Source: Epiperipatus broadwayi (taxonomy: Eukaryota > Onychophora > Udeonychophora > Euonychophora > Peripatidae). From it: a DNA stretch of 64,000 nt. The stretch covers positions 64,001-128,000 of the forward strand of contig JAQFVV010006717.1 in the NCBI GenBank assembly GCA_028023455.1, given 5' to 3'. Below are positions 39,831 through 53,784 of this stretch, piece by piece (the stretch's first letter is position 1; the number at the start of each line of letters is the position of its first letter). The notes below the pieces were generated by a model, which made no database searches, was not told where the DNA came from, and saw only the letters and a program-made list of their open reading frames with translations. Position numbers and translations under genes: made by a program.

Positions 39831-40084
39831 ATTAAGACTCAGTTGGTTTGCCCATAAATAAATGTTCTTAAGCATTTCAGATTTTCTGCACTATGTAGTT
39901 TGGTCACCCTTTTGGCTAGCCTTGTTTGATTTAATTTTTTTTACTAATTGATATCCCATATTATTCATTCTTCTGCAACTTTAACATTTATAACTTTAGA
40001 TTGCATGTTTATATAATTGATTTCTGCAATATTAGCTTGTGATTTTACCTTGAGTTTTAGAGAGAGTGCCTATATATTTTAACT

Positions 40085-40445
40085 GCTTTCCAGCCTTGTA
40101 TAATATTCCAAACTATATGATGCTAGTATATTAATATATCTAGAAAACATTGGCTAGCATGATCCAGAGATCTTTTCTTATTCTTTGCAAACCTTCCCTA
40201 TAGAAACGTATAGCCTTTGCAAATTTTAAGTGAATGCCCATAAACATATTGATAAAAAAGTACTATTGCAAAAACTTTCTTATATAATTGGCTAGAGATT
40301 TTTTTAGCTGCTGAGAGTTTTGAACATATGTGCAAAATTCTAGTTCCTATTCCAAAGTCTGAGACATCCATCATAAGTATAACTTCTTGCTCTTCATAAT
40401 ATTATATTTATAGTTTGTCAGATGACAGAAAATCTTTTACTTTTC
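40085..40445 (-). pseudogene. Ty3/gypsy RNase H domain
   Basis: EDEDFRKVKDFLSSDKL (family EAFxxLKxxLxS) is followed by two stops, then MDVSDFGIGTRILH, the counterpart of the TDASxxGIGAVL motif. SQLYKKVFAIVLFYQYVYGH follows (family YSxxEKExLAIVxAxxxFHxYLYG). After this a frameshift leads to a weak ILASYSLEYYTRL-like block near 40,100. The first catalytic aspartate position is kept. Confidence 0.88.
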
Positions 40446-40559
40446 TAAAATCCTCATCCTCTTTAATTCCGATTTCTACATCTGTTTTTTTTTTTCATAA
40501 AAAAATATAGAAAGGAATTTCTATATGGAATTTTCCTTTCAGAAAACATTTCAAAAGTT

Positions 40560-41100
40560 GAGTAAATGCAAAAAGGCTTTCAACTCTTTAACATTTGTTG
40601 AGTTCAGAACATTCTTAACTGCAGTAACATTTTTTGGATTAGAATATTTGTTTTCAGCCATTATGATCTGTTCTAAAAATTTAAATTATGTTGTTGATTA
40701 GTTTCTGTTTGAGGTATTAAGTCTAAGTCCGAGTTTATTTAACTTTTTGTATATGACATTTGCACATTTTCTCAATTCATTTTCAGTTTCAGTAATTACT
40801 ATATCATATAAATATGATATATCTTGTTCTATTACTGTCAATACACTTTTCATATAGTAACTTTTAGAACTTAAACAGATCCATATACATATTTATTGTA
40901 AATAACTTGGCTGTACTAACAATAACTGAGATTTGATAAACTATCATCTGCAAATCCAATATGGCAAAATAAGAAGCTTTCTGCCGAGAAGCTAATGTCT
41001 TTTTATACTTGTACAGGATATATTTTCCTGATGTTTTTGTTGCTATATTCACTATATAGTTTTACATAACCCTTCTGCTGTAAGACAAAGACATATTTTG
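40560..41100 (-). pseudogene. Ty3/gypsy reverse transcriptase
   Basis: The open stretch 40,864-41,052 contains SYFAILDLQMIVYQISV (family FSKLDLxxAYxQI) and LFTINMYMDLFKF (family LTINTHxGLFxY). A frameshift leads to VIEQDISYLYDIVITETENEL, where YLYD (40,814-40,803) stands for the catalytic YLDD, so one aspartate is lost. Then NKLGLRLN and, after further damage, YSNPKNVTAVKNVLNSTNVK and ELKAFLHLLNF, matching the block that links RT to RNase H. Confidence 0.9.
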
Positions 41101-41872
41101 TTCCCCTGTATCAGCATAGGACCCCATTGTGAGGAACTGATTGTGAAGGGCTCTCCTTGTTTAACAGGTTTTCTCTATCCTAACTTAGTTCATGTTCTGA
41201 TCAGGAAATGAATGACCATTGTGTTGTCCAGGCATATTCATTCATTGGTGTAATAATGCCTTTATTTATTATCTGTAGTATTATGAGTAAATATAACCTT
41301 CCTAGATCTACAAACAACTGATGTGAATTATCTAGTAGTTCTATCTCTTACTGGTTTTATTTTACCTCTGCTGGGCAAGATTTAAAGAACTTAGGGAATT
41401 TATATTTTTATTTCCAATTGAACTATTTGAATAATATTAACCCCGATTTTCAAAGAATTGAACCAGTTATGTATCAATATAGAGATGAGATTCTTAGCTA
41501 CTATATATAAAAGGATTTTTAATTGATATATTTAATTTTATCAGTACTATAACAATTTTTTTTGGATCAAGAGAATTTCCATTTATGTCTGTTGCAACTC
41601 AACTTGTCTTTTTTATTTGAATAGGATTATTCTATTTTCTGTCAATGGTTAACCAATCTTTTAATGTGATGAGTGATATGCCTGCTTACTATCAATTTTC
41701 ATTTTTGATAATACGTTTCATTATTTTCATTACTTTACTAACATTTGCTGAACTCTTGAATACTCTTTCCCTTAATTTAGTATGAGCAGGTAAATTTAAC
41801 TGAGTCATATGTGTTTCAACATTGAGTTCAAGTCTATCTTTTCTAGGATATCTTTAAATTGGAATTCATTTA

Positions 41873-42139
41873 TTAACTCTTACAGTACAAAATCATAGTC
41901 TCAAATGTTTTAATTTGGTGATCACAATCTATTTCAGAGGGGGAAGTCATTAGTTTGAAATATAGAATAAACTTTTGTAGCAACATCTTGTAAGGTGGGC
42001 CATACAGACAATTAGCAATTTGAAGCATATTATTTTCTGGCATCCATATAAGAAAAGCAAATTTTAGTTTATTATCCACAACGTTGTTTATTATAATGTA
42101 TTTTTTTGACGTGACTGACATATATTTGCCACTGTTCAT
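41873..42139 (-). pseudogene. Possible Ty3/gypsy gag fragment
   Basis: An 88-codon open stretch upstream of pol. DNKLKFAFLIWMPE followed by PPYKMLLQKFI and MTSPSEID resembles the capsid region of some gypsy gag proteins (a TKFxYVVxxLPxE, NPP, LxxR, SPSELL-like order). The match is loose. Its position ahead of RT supports the call. No zinc knuckle or protease was found in the 770 bp between it and the RT. Confidence 0.45.
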
Positions 42140-42140
42140 G

Positions 42141-42800
42141 GTTGTTTATGTTAAATGGTGTTATCATACTGTGCTGTATTGCCTTGTTGTATATACACAT
42201 TACCAACTAATGCTTTACATATATTTTTTTATACAAATTCTAGAGACAGCACCAAGTGATATGTTCAGGGATTATATTTGATCTAAGCCAGCTGTGCCCT
42301 CATTAAATTATTTTAAAAATAATTCTTAGCAATGAGATTATTACTTTGAATATATAAAATTAGCAAATTGATAATATTTCATTAAACAACTTTCAGTTTG
42401 AATATATAAATTAGATCATTCTCAAACATGCATGCACAGGATTTATTTATAACATTGTATTTTTCTTATTACAATATTCTATTTTACTCTATTAACTCTT
42501 CTTTATTAATTTTTCACTGTTACTAATACTTTAGCATATTACACTGCTCATAGACAGCTGTTTTTGCAAGAACCATATTTCTACACATACATTATGCATT
42601 ATAGTGATTTACCATGTTATTAGATTGTCAGTATATTTTTTATATGGGCCAATTTGCATAGTTTTATTATTATCTTCTTGCAAATTACCATATCCAGGAT
42701 ATTTTTGTATTTGCAAATCTAGAATTAATTTTTAATGATGTTATTTTTGATTAATTTTACATGCACTTTTTCATGCAACTTTATTTTTCTTTATACATTA
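42141..42800. other. AT-rich DNA, no gene seen
   Basis: May hold the 5' end of the gypsy relic, but no LTR could be recognised. Confidence 0.4.
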
Positions 42801-42927
42801 GTGTTAACAGTTTTACTCATGTGCCATAGCATAAGCCGGGAAGCAAACCCGCTAACTCGGGACAACTGCTTGTAAAGCCGCTGTCGCTGATCTCTCGACC
42901 ACCAATGCTTGACGTGTTAACAGTTTT
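42801..42927 (-). repeat. tRNA-like insertion (SINE or tRNA retropseudogene) with direct repeats
   Basis: A 99-bp insert (42,815-42,913), GC-rich compared with its surroundings, lies between two exact copies of GTGTTAACAGTTTT (42,801-42,814 and 42,914-42,927). On the minus strand it has an A-box-like TGGTCGAGAGATCAGCG, a possible anticodon arm and a clear T-arm: stem CGGG with CCCG around a seven-base TTTGCTT loop (42,851-42,837). The ends AGCAT and ATGCT could pair as part of an acceptor stem. The T-loop and other arms are too degenerate for a functional tRNA. It may be a tRNA-derived SINE; the repeats could also belong to the element. Confidence 0.7.
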
Positions 42928-45900
42928 TTTAATCAAATATAACACTCTCTTCATTAATCACTTAAAAGTTTTTTAAAATTATAATCTCTTTTATATTTTA
43001 AAATATAGCAATATATTGACCTTTTCAAGGAAACATGATATTGAAACATTAAATTTACATTCGAGATCTGGTAACATGTTTCAAATTTTATCAAGGTCAA
43101 GATTATTTTTTTAGGCAAGCTGTATACTACAAATAGTGTTTAAGTAACTTATCTCCTTCGTTGATCTTTGAAATGTTTTCATTCGTAAACGTTATATAAA
43201 CATAGATATTGTTAAATATTATCCTATAATGAGATAAATATTTTAAACGCAAAATTAAACCATCAAAGAGAGAAAAATAAGAACATAATATTCATGATAT
43301 ATATATAACAAAATATTTGAAGGATTTTTTATTAATAAAAGTTATAATAAAGTTTGTATTTCTTTTCTAAATAAAAGTCTTTTGATAATAAATGACTGTA
43401 GCTTCTAATTATGAATAATTCCATTAGACAACTTTTAATATAATGATATAGAATTATCCTTGAATTATAAAATAGTTTAAATTATGACAGCAACATTTTC
43501 AGATTATTATTAAAAAATATTGAATTATAACTTAAGGAAATTTGAAAAACATTTTTTATTTTACACAATAAATACGTTTTAGATGGAAAATACATTTTTA
43601 TAATATTTACCAAGCAGACAAAGAAAGACACAAAATACTATTTAAAGTAGGAAGAATAAAATCAAAGACGGAAATGCAAGAATATTTTAATATATTTTTA
43701 GATACATTTCTGTTTTAATCAGCTAATCTTTCAATTTCCATTTGACTGGTCCACAATTTAGCACTTTCATTAACTTTCAATCAAATGCAGAGTCAGACGT
43801 TTTTCCTGCATGCTATTTTCTTTCAGTCTAACTAACTCCAGAGAGAAATCTGTGGAACATAATCAATTAGCAAAGAATCACTAACTTATCACAAAATCTC
43901 CCACACATTAAGTATTTTCTTTCTGTGCAAAGTTTAGCAGTAATTAAAAAACAAAACCATCTGATCAATAATTAATAAATTTTTAAAAACCAAAACAATA
44001 TATTACAAAATATCTCTATATTCTTTTGCTATTTTTTATTATCTTATATGGAAAATTTGCATTAGATTATTTTTCCTTCCAGATTCCAAATCATAATTAC
44101 AGTTAATTTTTAAATTAACAGTGTTTGAAAATATTTCTAATAGAAAAAATAAACTTGCTAATGAAAATGCATTTTTGTAAAAATTTTACAATGTAAGTTA
44201 CAACTAAAGTGATAAAAAGCAACTTTATTTAATTAAAATAAAAATTATTTAAAGAAATAATTTTAAAAGTTAAACTTAAATCTTGCCTATTAAAAAGAAA
44301 CATTTGAAAAATTTATTATATTTCTAACAATTGAATTGATGTTATAAAATTTAATTTTTCTTACATACACATTCAAACATGCACACACGAAAAAATTAAT
44401 GTCTGTGCTTATATGTATAATATTTAAACTTTTAAATTTGTATTCAGCTTTAAATGAAGTTTAACATAGCAATTTTTTTTATTTCTTCAGTCGCTTTTTA
44501 TCTGATTTTAAATGTCCTAGCATTATTCTTTTTCTGTTTTGTGCATAATAATCACATTAATATTAATATATATATATATTAAAATCAAGATTTTCATATG
44601 CTACAGTTATATATAAATGTACTCAGATAATATTTCATTTATATATATATATATATATTGTAACGTTCATGGTGAGTTTATAGGCTTTCTATTAAGCACA
44701 ATAAATTACTAGTTAATCAAGTTAATGAAAAAAAAAAGAATCATGCTTTTGTGTACGAGTTTAGATATCTCAAAATCATAGCTATATTTCCTAATTAACC
44801 GATCGAATATTTTATTCATTATTGCAATTTTCATTGCTGTGGAATTAGTTTTATATTTATTTTAAAAAAGCGCCAGGGTTGAAACCCACTAAATTCCACC
44901 GCATCACACCATTTATATTTTTGGCAATAAATAACTAAAATAAAATAGTGATTTCGTTTTCTTGTCAAATAATATTTAAATTTTTTTTTCAGCGTTTGTA
45001 GATTGAAATGTTGGTCTAAGTAGTTGCATCATTCTTAAAACAATCTTTTTAATAATAAAATCGACTAAACTAAAATTAGTAATGTACAATGAAAAGTTGA
45101 TATTAAAAATAAATATTTTATTATAACAAACTAAAATGTTTAAATGATAAACTATTAATAAAATTGAAAAGAAAAATACACATACTCATCCAGATAATAT
45201 TAAATAATTAAACAGTTCATATTACACTTCAGTTTCCTTTGGGCGAATGTCTATTTTGGTATTAGAAGCTTCACAGTTAAAGTTAGTTTGGAAACATTTA
45301 ATTTAGTTACAAATCGGGTATGAATAATAGTAGCTTACTGTTAAGTTCATGTAAACTGTAGATTCTTGTGAAATACATGTTTGTGGGGGGAGGATCTGTA
45401 GCTCATTGGAGTTAATTGATTTCTCTTGCCAGAATTTTTTAATATTCCTGGTCTGCTTTACTGCTGAATTTGAAGATTTTTTTTTAATGACCTCTTTATG
45501 GTGAAAGAAGGTATCCACAAACACTCTGGTTCCACTCCCATATGACAGCTTAGTTCAGCATAGAGTAGTCCAGGATACTTTATGCATACTGGAAACATGG
45601 AAACTGATATCACCATACAAGACATGACCCACTGCCTGATGTTATTTGGTTTTTATACCATGAACTAATTTTTAGAATTCTGAGCATACATTTTTCTTTT
45701 GTTTTATCAGAATACAGGTTAATAATCTTGTATATTTATTTTTGTTTTTAGTTCCAAAGTCTTTTTTAATGAATTACTTTGATCATCTCTAATCAGCATT
45801 AAAAAGTTCCTCTCTGATTGTAATCTCTTACATTTATAATTTCTTTCATTTATCTGGATTAGCAATCTGCATGTGCCTACATTCTTTCAAATCCTAACTT

Positions 45901-46728
45901 TTATTTTTAATTAAATTAAACAGATAATATCAACACAAATAACTGTCATTGCACATATTTAAAAATAAATAAAGTATACTAACTAAAAAAAAAACTAAAT
46001 TGTTTCATTTATCTTTTTTAGTTTTTTTAAATACTAATACCTTCCAATATAGATGTACCATAAATATGTAAATGGCACAATATATATGTATATAATCAAG
46101 ATTACATAAAATTCACAACTTAACCAGATTAGCCAAGAAATAAACTCTAAAACCTAACCAATGGTTTCACTCTTACAAACAGGCTTCTCAAGTGTAAAGA
46201 ACTACAAAATTACATATTTAAACTAAATATTACCCACAATTCCACATAACTTCTGTATACCCTTAATATTAAAGAACTTTTAAATAAGTTAATTTTTTTA
46301 GAATTATAAATTTTTAATAATAAATATTTTTTAATTCTTCTTTAATATTTCATTTCTCTCAAAGAAGACCACCTTAGCTTTATAAAAATTAATACAGTGA
46401 CACTATTTATTTTGATGAAGTTAAGATTGTCTTCTTTTGGGAAAAAGAAAATAAAAAAAAATTAAATAATCTTTATTATTAAAATTTTATGAATCTGAAG
46501 CAATTAACTTATTTAAAAGTTATTTTAATATTAAGAGTGTATGAGAGGTATGTGGAATTGTAGGTAATGTTTAGTTTAAAGTTTTTTACACAGAAGAAAT
46601 GTGCTTGTAGCAATGAAACAATTGGTTTTGATTTAAAGTTTATTTTTTGGCTATAATTTGAGGTAATTTTCATTATTTATTGACTAGTTTAGCTTTGTGC
46701 TTTTAATGTTTATATATACACATAACCA
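42928..46728. other. AT-rich DNA, no assigned gene
   Basis: No gene recognised. A less AT-rich patch at about 45,300-45,660 contains a 73-codon minus-strand frame without known motifs. A fragment at about 44,870-44,920 has a B-box-like GGGTTTCAACCC on the minus strand but no other tRNA feature. Confidence 0.4.
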
Positions 46729-46892
46729 TAAAGAGTAATAAATATAATGGTAATTAACTATTATATATAGTCTTTCAATCTGCAGAAGTTCTTTCTGTTA
46801 ATTCCTTAAACTGTCTCAACTGCCATTAACAAAAGTATGTCTGCAGATTGAAAGACTTATATAATAATTACTATTATATTTATTAATTTTTA
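46729..46892. repeat. Foldback element (long imperfect inverted repeat)
   Basis: Arms of more than 50 bp end at TCTTTCAATCTGCAGA (left) and TCTGCAGATTGAAAGA (right), with a central spacer of about 50 bp. The outer part (AATAAATATAAT and its complement) also matches. Probably a small palindromic MITE-like element. The target duplication is unclear. Confidence 0.75.
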
Positions 46893-46897
46893 TTATT

Positions 46898-47930
<1,033 letters not shown>

Positions 47931-50035
47931 CAGACAAAAGTTTTCTTCAACAACATTTTATAGAATTACATTGGAGAGAAATTTATTATTTACCAGGCTT
48001 GTAAACTGCGGAGTAGTGAGGATTTTATGTTTTTTTCATTCTTTCTGTACTCTCTAGAAACTCAATTTACCAACAAATTTGGCTGTTAAATACCTACTCA
48101 AAAATTGAGGTTATTTATTTATTTTAAAAATTATGAAATTTACCCATCCTTATTTACACTATTAAGGATGTAACACCTCTCTTCTTATTTAAAAGAATAT
48201 AGTGAGACTTCATCCACATTCACCATATTTTATTTTTATAATTAAACCTTTATTCTATATCATATATTAATAATCTTTATATTTTTCTTTTTTACAAGTG
48301 AAAGCTTTCAAATGAGAAATATTCTAAAAGTTAATATTTGAATGTTGCAAAATAGAAAAATAAATTAAGTGGAGTTCTCCACACAATGGCTCTTTGTGTT
48401 TTTGTTATAATTTTGTGTATTTATAAAGTTTAGAAAACAAAATATTTTTCATCTGAATTCAATTTTTAAAATAGAAAATAATTTTAGATTTAAGATATCA
48501 TTAAAAAACAAAGAAAAGTCTTAAAATTCAACATTAAATTTATTATTATTAAAATATTATATACTGAATCAGATGCATTATCTGTTTCAAATGCAACCAT
48601 CATGAAATTAAAACTTACATCTATATTTATAAAGTTTTTAAAAGAAAACTGTATTTAAAAGTTATGTATGCTTTTTATGTATTAAGAGTACATGCAATAA
48701 TGCACATACTTGTTTATATTTTAAAACTCTGTGATTTTACTATTTCATTTAAAATAATTTTTTGATGCTTGTTTTTTTGTCACAATAATTAAAAGCAAGC
48801 AAAGTTTTAATCTGTTTGTAAAAGCATTTTAATTTTAAAAAAGTTTTGATTGAGATCAAGTTTCTTTTTATTTTTGATTGTAATCTATTTTAAAAGCTGA
48901 GACTTATTTTTGCATTTACTTAAATTTAATTAATATTTAAAAATAGATAAGATCCCCGTTTGGATTTTGTTTTTTTAAGAAAAAATTAAGTGGGAGATAG
49001 ACATTTACCCTGGCCAAAACTTTTAGTTAAAGATTAGGCAGAAGATAACAATTCACATATATAACCCCAAGTTTTCAACTGGATTATCCTCCTTGTTATT
49101 TAGCTTCTTATTTGAATTCTTATTGTGTTTCTTATTCAGAGTGATTCTAATTTTTATTTTTGCTATTTGCTCAATATGGATCACCAATGACTGCTAATAG
49201 TATTTACTATTTGCCATGCTAATAGTATCCATCCATTTACTATTCCAAAAACATATGCCATAAGAAATCTTAACAATATGCAGTGCTAAATCAACCCAAA
49301 GATGAACCTCAGAGCTCCTTGAAATAAGAAGTAATGTAGTACAGGGAACATAAGGTTTATTAAATTAGAAATTTTTTTTTGTTTTTGTAAATGAAATTTA
49401 GGTCAAACACCTCTACAATAATGTGACATTTGATCATCATCATCATCATTATCACTTAATATAAGATGAGGTAAGAATGTTGATACTCTTGCATATTAAT
49501 TTACATGCACTAGTACAAGACAAGTTTATGTTGTTTGTTTATTTGTTTATGTTTAACTAACAATTGTTACATTCAGTTTATTTGACATGAATGACTAACA
49601 TTCTCATGTGAAGGGCTTTTCTGTCTACTTCAGAAAACTCGTACATAGGAAGATCTCTCCAGCAGAAATGGGATCATGGAGCTAATTGGACATATTGATA
49701 TATAATTTTATAAAGAGTTAGCTTTGTGATTGTTTTGTTAATGAAATAATATTTTATTTTTATTTTTGTATCTTAGCTAATCAAATAGGGAGTATTTTAA
49801 TATATCTAACAGGGGCATGAGCTAGGATAATGAATAATTAGTTATTGAAATGATATGGGACACATGCAAGCACATCTTTTGCTATGTGAATAGAATTCCA
49901 ATTTTAATCTGTTATTAATAAAATTTGTTAATGCGTTTTAAATTGAATTGGTCTCTAGTTTATCAAACCTGTTCATACCCTCACTGACCAATATACCTAA
50001 CTAAGTATATATATACACACACATGCATTATTATA
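47931..50035. other. AT-rich DNA, no gene seen
   Basis: Nothing recognised beyond a short (ATC)n run near 49,435-49,452. Confidence 0.5.
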
Positions 50036-50766
50036 CTGTAAAACAATGGTAGTCAACCTGATTCCTACTGCCCACTAGTGGGCATTCCAGTCTTTATGGT
50101 GGGCAGTAGGGGTTTTGTCCAATACTAAAGCACTTTACTTTTTTTAAATTTAATTGACTTTTTAAAAAAACTTCATAGCATTATTTAAAAACATTTTCAT
50201 TAAAAATGTGTCTTATATCCAAATAAGTGGAAAGTGATATTCAGTTTATTGATACCTTACCCTACCTCATATCTTGTGGAATCAGGCTTTAGTGCTGTTA
50301 ATCATATTATGACCAAAAAAAGAAACTGCCTGAATATTTCTGAAGGAGGAAACCTTTGTTTGTTCCTTACAAAAATTGAGCTAGATATCCAGTATTTAGT
50401 TTTGAAGCATCAGGCTCAGGGATCTCATTAGGAATTTAATTAATTAAATTTAATTTTACCAGACTTCATGCTTCTATGTATACAAAGTATAAATAAAAGA
50501 TATGTTTAACTACATTAAGTTGTTTTACAAAGATTTATTCTGCCAAACTTAGCGAAAATCCAACATAAAATATTTGGGAAGTAATTATTATTATAAACAT
50601 TACCTTGCTGTAACTCTGCTTTATAAATTTTATAAAGTAAAGTTACTTCTTTACTTTATAAATCATCATTATTGTGGAACTGATGGGCAGTTAGAAAATT
50701 TTACTACTATTAGAGATACAAAAGTGGGCATTGGGTGTAAAAAGGTTAACTACCCCTGTTGTAAAG
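50036..50766 (+). mobile_element. hAT DNA transposon, internally deleted
   Basis: The element spans 50,044-50,758 (715 bp). The left end begins CAATGGTAGTCAACC. The reverse complement of the right end begins CAGGGGTAGTTAACC, the CAGGGGT start common in hAT elements. The 8 bp next to the ends (CTGTAAAA at 50,036-50,043 and TTGTAAAG at 50,759-50,766) agree at six of eight positions, as expected for a hAT target duplication. It keeps only the C-terminal part of the transposase, so it would depend on another copy. Confidence 0.88.
50234..50431 (+). pseudogene. hAT transposase C-terminal fragment (ZBED5-like group)
   Basis: A 65-codon frame ends at the natural C-terminus. YLVESGFSAVNHIMTKKRN matches the conserved block of the hAT dimerisation domain (family YLCETGFSALxxIKTKxRNRL). 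LTKIELDIQYL and the end KHQAQGSH match the LxxLEPDIxxL and HQAQxSH endings seen in the ZBED5/SCAND3-like group. The catalytic DDE parts and BED finger are absent. The first in-frame ATG (50,234) is not necessarily a real start. Confidence 0.88.
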
Positions 50767-51265
50767 CATAACACTAGCGTTTAATATATCTTAAGCCAAT
50801 AAAAATTTAGTTGCTACATATAGTAAGATTTACTCCTGAAGAGAGTTGAAGGCAACCTTCTTTCTAGTTTTGAATATTGAGGCATAATGGAATCCAAAAT
50901 AGGGGTGAAGTATGGATGAACTGGCCTAAGTTTTATTCAGATTTAATGAGTAAATTAAGAGCTAGCCTATTGTAGGTGGATTTGATCATTGGTTAGTTAC
51001 TTCATCACATTACTCCTAGCATCCTACCCAAAGACCCTAGGTCTGACTGTAGTTATATGCACTTCCCTTCTTCTGATGGAAAACCCAGACTGTTACAATA
51101 TGAAACCAATTATAAACAGTTAGTAACTAAATTTTATATTAATGAATTTCTGTTTAAAAAAAAACTAATTATTAATTATAACTTGAGTGAAAAATAGACA
51201 TAATATTTTGATTTGGTTAATTAAATAATTATTTATATAATTCAATATAGTAAAGATCTCCTATG

Positions 51266-51310
<45 letters not shown>
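50767..51310. other. AT-rich DNA with a (TA)n tract
   Basis: No gene is seen. A (TA)n run lies at about 51,268-51,307. Confidence 0.5.
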
Positions 51311-51311
<1 letters not shown>

Positions 51312-51331
51312 GTAAAAGTTTTTATAAAATT

Positions 51332-51365
<34 letters not shown>

Positions 51366-51389
51366 AGAAATTTTATAAAAACTTTTACT
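51311..51389. repeat. (TA)n flanked by a 22-bp perfect inverted repeat
   Basis: The left arm starts AGTAAAAGTTTTTATAAA (51,311-51,332). The right arm (51,368-51,389) is its exact reverse complement. The spacer is (TA)n. Confidence 0.9.
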
Positions 51390-52963
51390 TTATATGACAA
51401 GGGAATGTATGTAGACATATTATGAATAAATATAATTATCATTCTTATATATTTTCAAGAATTGATGATTAAACAATAATCTTTAAAGAATACAAAAAAT
51501 AAAAGTCTTTATAAACGTAATGTTTCCTTTCTAATTTTTCAGATAGATCAATGATATTTCTCAATCTAATTATTGGGTCATAATATTTTCAATAAATTAT
51601 TTCAAAATGGAAAAATAATAAATGTTTTCAAACTTGTTTCCACTATCAAAAAAGTATGTTGCAATCAATTAATAATTTGTAGATCTCTGATATTAAATTA
51701 TTACTATTTTCTTTCTTTGATATATTTTAAATAAATAATGAAATCAGAATTAAAATAGCTGATTTTCATATTATTCCTATACTTGTTTAACAATAAAAGA
51801 GTATATATGTTCTGTTAACAAAACCTCAAAGTTTATAAATGATCCAATGGTTTTAGTACTCAGAGTTCTAAAAAGTTCAAGTCCTGGAAGTATCCAAACT
51901 GAAACAAAACTGAAAATCTTAGATCCATAATATTACACTTTACAGGACCCGGAATTATGCAGGATGTTTATGCTTATAATTAAACCATAAAATATAATTA
52001 TTGTTGCAGTAAAATTCAGTTGTAAATTTATATTTCTTAGAGTTATTGCACCAGTGATTTGATTTGCCAAAGAATGAGTTAAAGCTTTGACAATCATTTG
52101 CTCAAAAACACGAGAAGCATAATGTATATGCCTCCTATGTTTGTACAAAAGAACCTTCTGTTTATACTTATTATTCTTGCTTTGAATCCTATTATAAATT
52201 AGGATGGTTTATTATTGTAAACAAATTAAAAACATAATAATAAATTTACTGTTTTTTTTATCTTTAATAATTATTCTCAAAGTCAAGCCTTAATATTTTT
52301 TCTACTACTATTTTGCTTATAAAGTTGTACTGTTTATATTTACACAAATATTATAAATAACTCATATTCAAGTTTATTTTTAACATTTCATTTTTTGTCC
52401 AATTTTACTTTAGATAATATTAAATTTTGGCATTAATGTTTGGAAATTAATATTTTGAAGACAATGCTTTAATCAGAATTGGCAGAAGTCATATATATAT
52501 ATATATAACTACAACCATTAAATGTCTGTATTTGTAAATTATATATATATATAAAACTACAACCATTAAATGTCTGTATTTTTAAATTATATAATAATAA
52601 TTCAAACAAATATATTTAACACAGTATTCAAAATTAAATAATATATTCTTTACCAGAAGTACTTTCAATTGTTTCACTGACAATCTTTATCAACTGTTAA
52701 TACAAACGTACAAAAAATAAAAACTTGCATTACCCATCATTCAATCTATTCAAATTTCCCACAATTCTGTTGTCTTTATATTAGCCGATTGTTTATTCAT
52801 TAAACCACCTCTATTCCTAGATATCATCATTGCCTCTTTAATTTTACATTTTTCACTACACCTTTCAATTTGAATAATTTTTATATCTCTATTATTAAAT
52901 TTAAAACCATAATTACATGTTTTATTATGATCAAATATAATTGATTGGAGTATTCATATTTAC
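51390..52963. other. AT-rich DNA with a 48-bp duplication
   Basis: A segment ACTACAACCATTAAATGTCT followed by GTATTT occurs at about 52,508 and 52,556. No gene is seen. Confidence 0.55.
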
Positions 52964-52982
52964 TGAAAATATATTTTCTTTC

Positions 52983-53023
<41 letters not shown>

Positions 53024-53034
53024 AGAAAATATAT

Positions 53035-53039
<5 letters not shown>
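52964..53039. repeat. (TA)n flanked by a 23-bp perfect inverted repeat
   Basis: The left arm begins TGAAAATATATTTTC (52,964-52,986). The right arm (53,017-53,039) is its exact reverse complement. The spacer is (TA)n, and a further TA run follows at 53,040-53,066. Confidence 0.92.
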
Positions 53040-53066
<27 letters not shown>

Positions 53067-53069
<3 letters not shown>

Positions 53070-53784
53070 TGGTTCATGGAAGTTAAAAGTTCTGTTTAAT
53101 AGGTTTTTTTACAAATTTTATTTGCCATTACAGTGATATCTATATATGGTTTTTGAAAGTTAGAAGTTCTAATTAACAGTATCTTTTTCAAATTTTATAA
53201 GCAAGCCTAGTGAATATAAAGTATGAAATCAATTATAAGTTACTGGTTAATAATCATAAAGATTTTTCATAAATCACTGTTTTGCATTCACTTAAGATTG
53301 TGCTTATATAGCCATTTATAGAAATATTTTACTAATTTTCTTTTTTTATTCTAATAAATATTGAATTTTTAATTGAAAATATATCTGACAGTCAATATTT
53401 TTGAATAGGTGGTAAAGTCAAAATATTTTAGCCCCATCTTCATGTGTTTCAATGAATGATTTTTTTATAATTGATTTCATCTCTATTTGTGATATTAGTT
53501 TTTAAAAAAATTTGGAATAACAAAAAACTTTGTTCTTTTAATGTTTAAAATGTGATGGTAGTTCTAATTTGTAATAAAATATCAGCTGCATAACTAATGT
53601 TTAAATTTTTTCTAGATCTATATAAATGAATTACTGTGAAAAGGAGGCTCAAACAATATATTAAAAAATCAAAGGAAAATTTTATTGATTTCAAAACATA
53701 TTCAAATCATTAAATAATTTATAATTTCAAGGTAAATGTGATTGAAATCTGTTTTAACTTTTTAAACATCAAAAATTTTGTTTG
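53067..53784. other. AT-rich DNA, no gene seen
   Basis: Nothing recognisable. Confidence 0.5.

Larger units (their letters stand above)
39380..42140 (-). mobile_element. Ty3/gypsy LTR retrotransposon relic
   Basis: Read on the minus strand, the order is gag-like, RT, RNase H, integrase, as in Ty3/gypsy. The domains are recognisable only after allowing stops and frameshifts. No LTR or primer-binding site could be identified, so the ends are set by the outermost protein similarity. The plus-strand frames at 39,344-39,544 and 39,599-39,796 are antisense shadows of the integrase. This is a dead, old copy. Confidence 0.92.

Noticed and set aside
44870-44920. B-box-like GGGTTTCAACCC on the minus strand
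   Set aside because: No A box, no acceptor stem and no direct repeats. Too weak for a tRNA or SINE call.
45303-45524. 73-codon minus-strand frame with non-repetitive composition
   Set aside because: No recognisable motif, no splice context and no conserved neighbour. Length alone does not support a gene.
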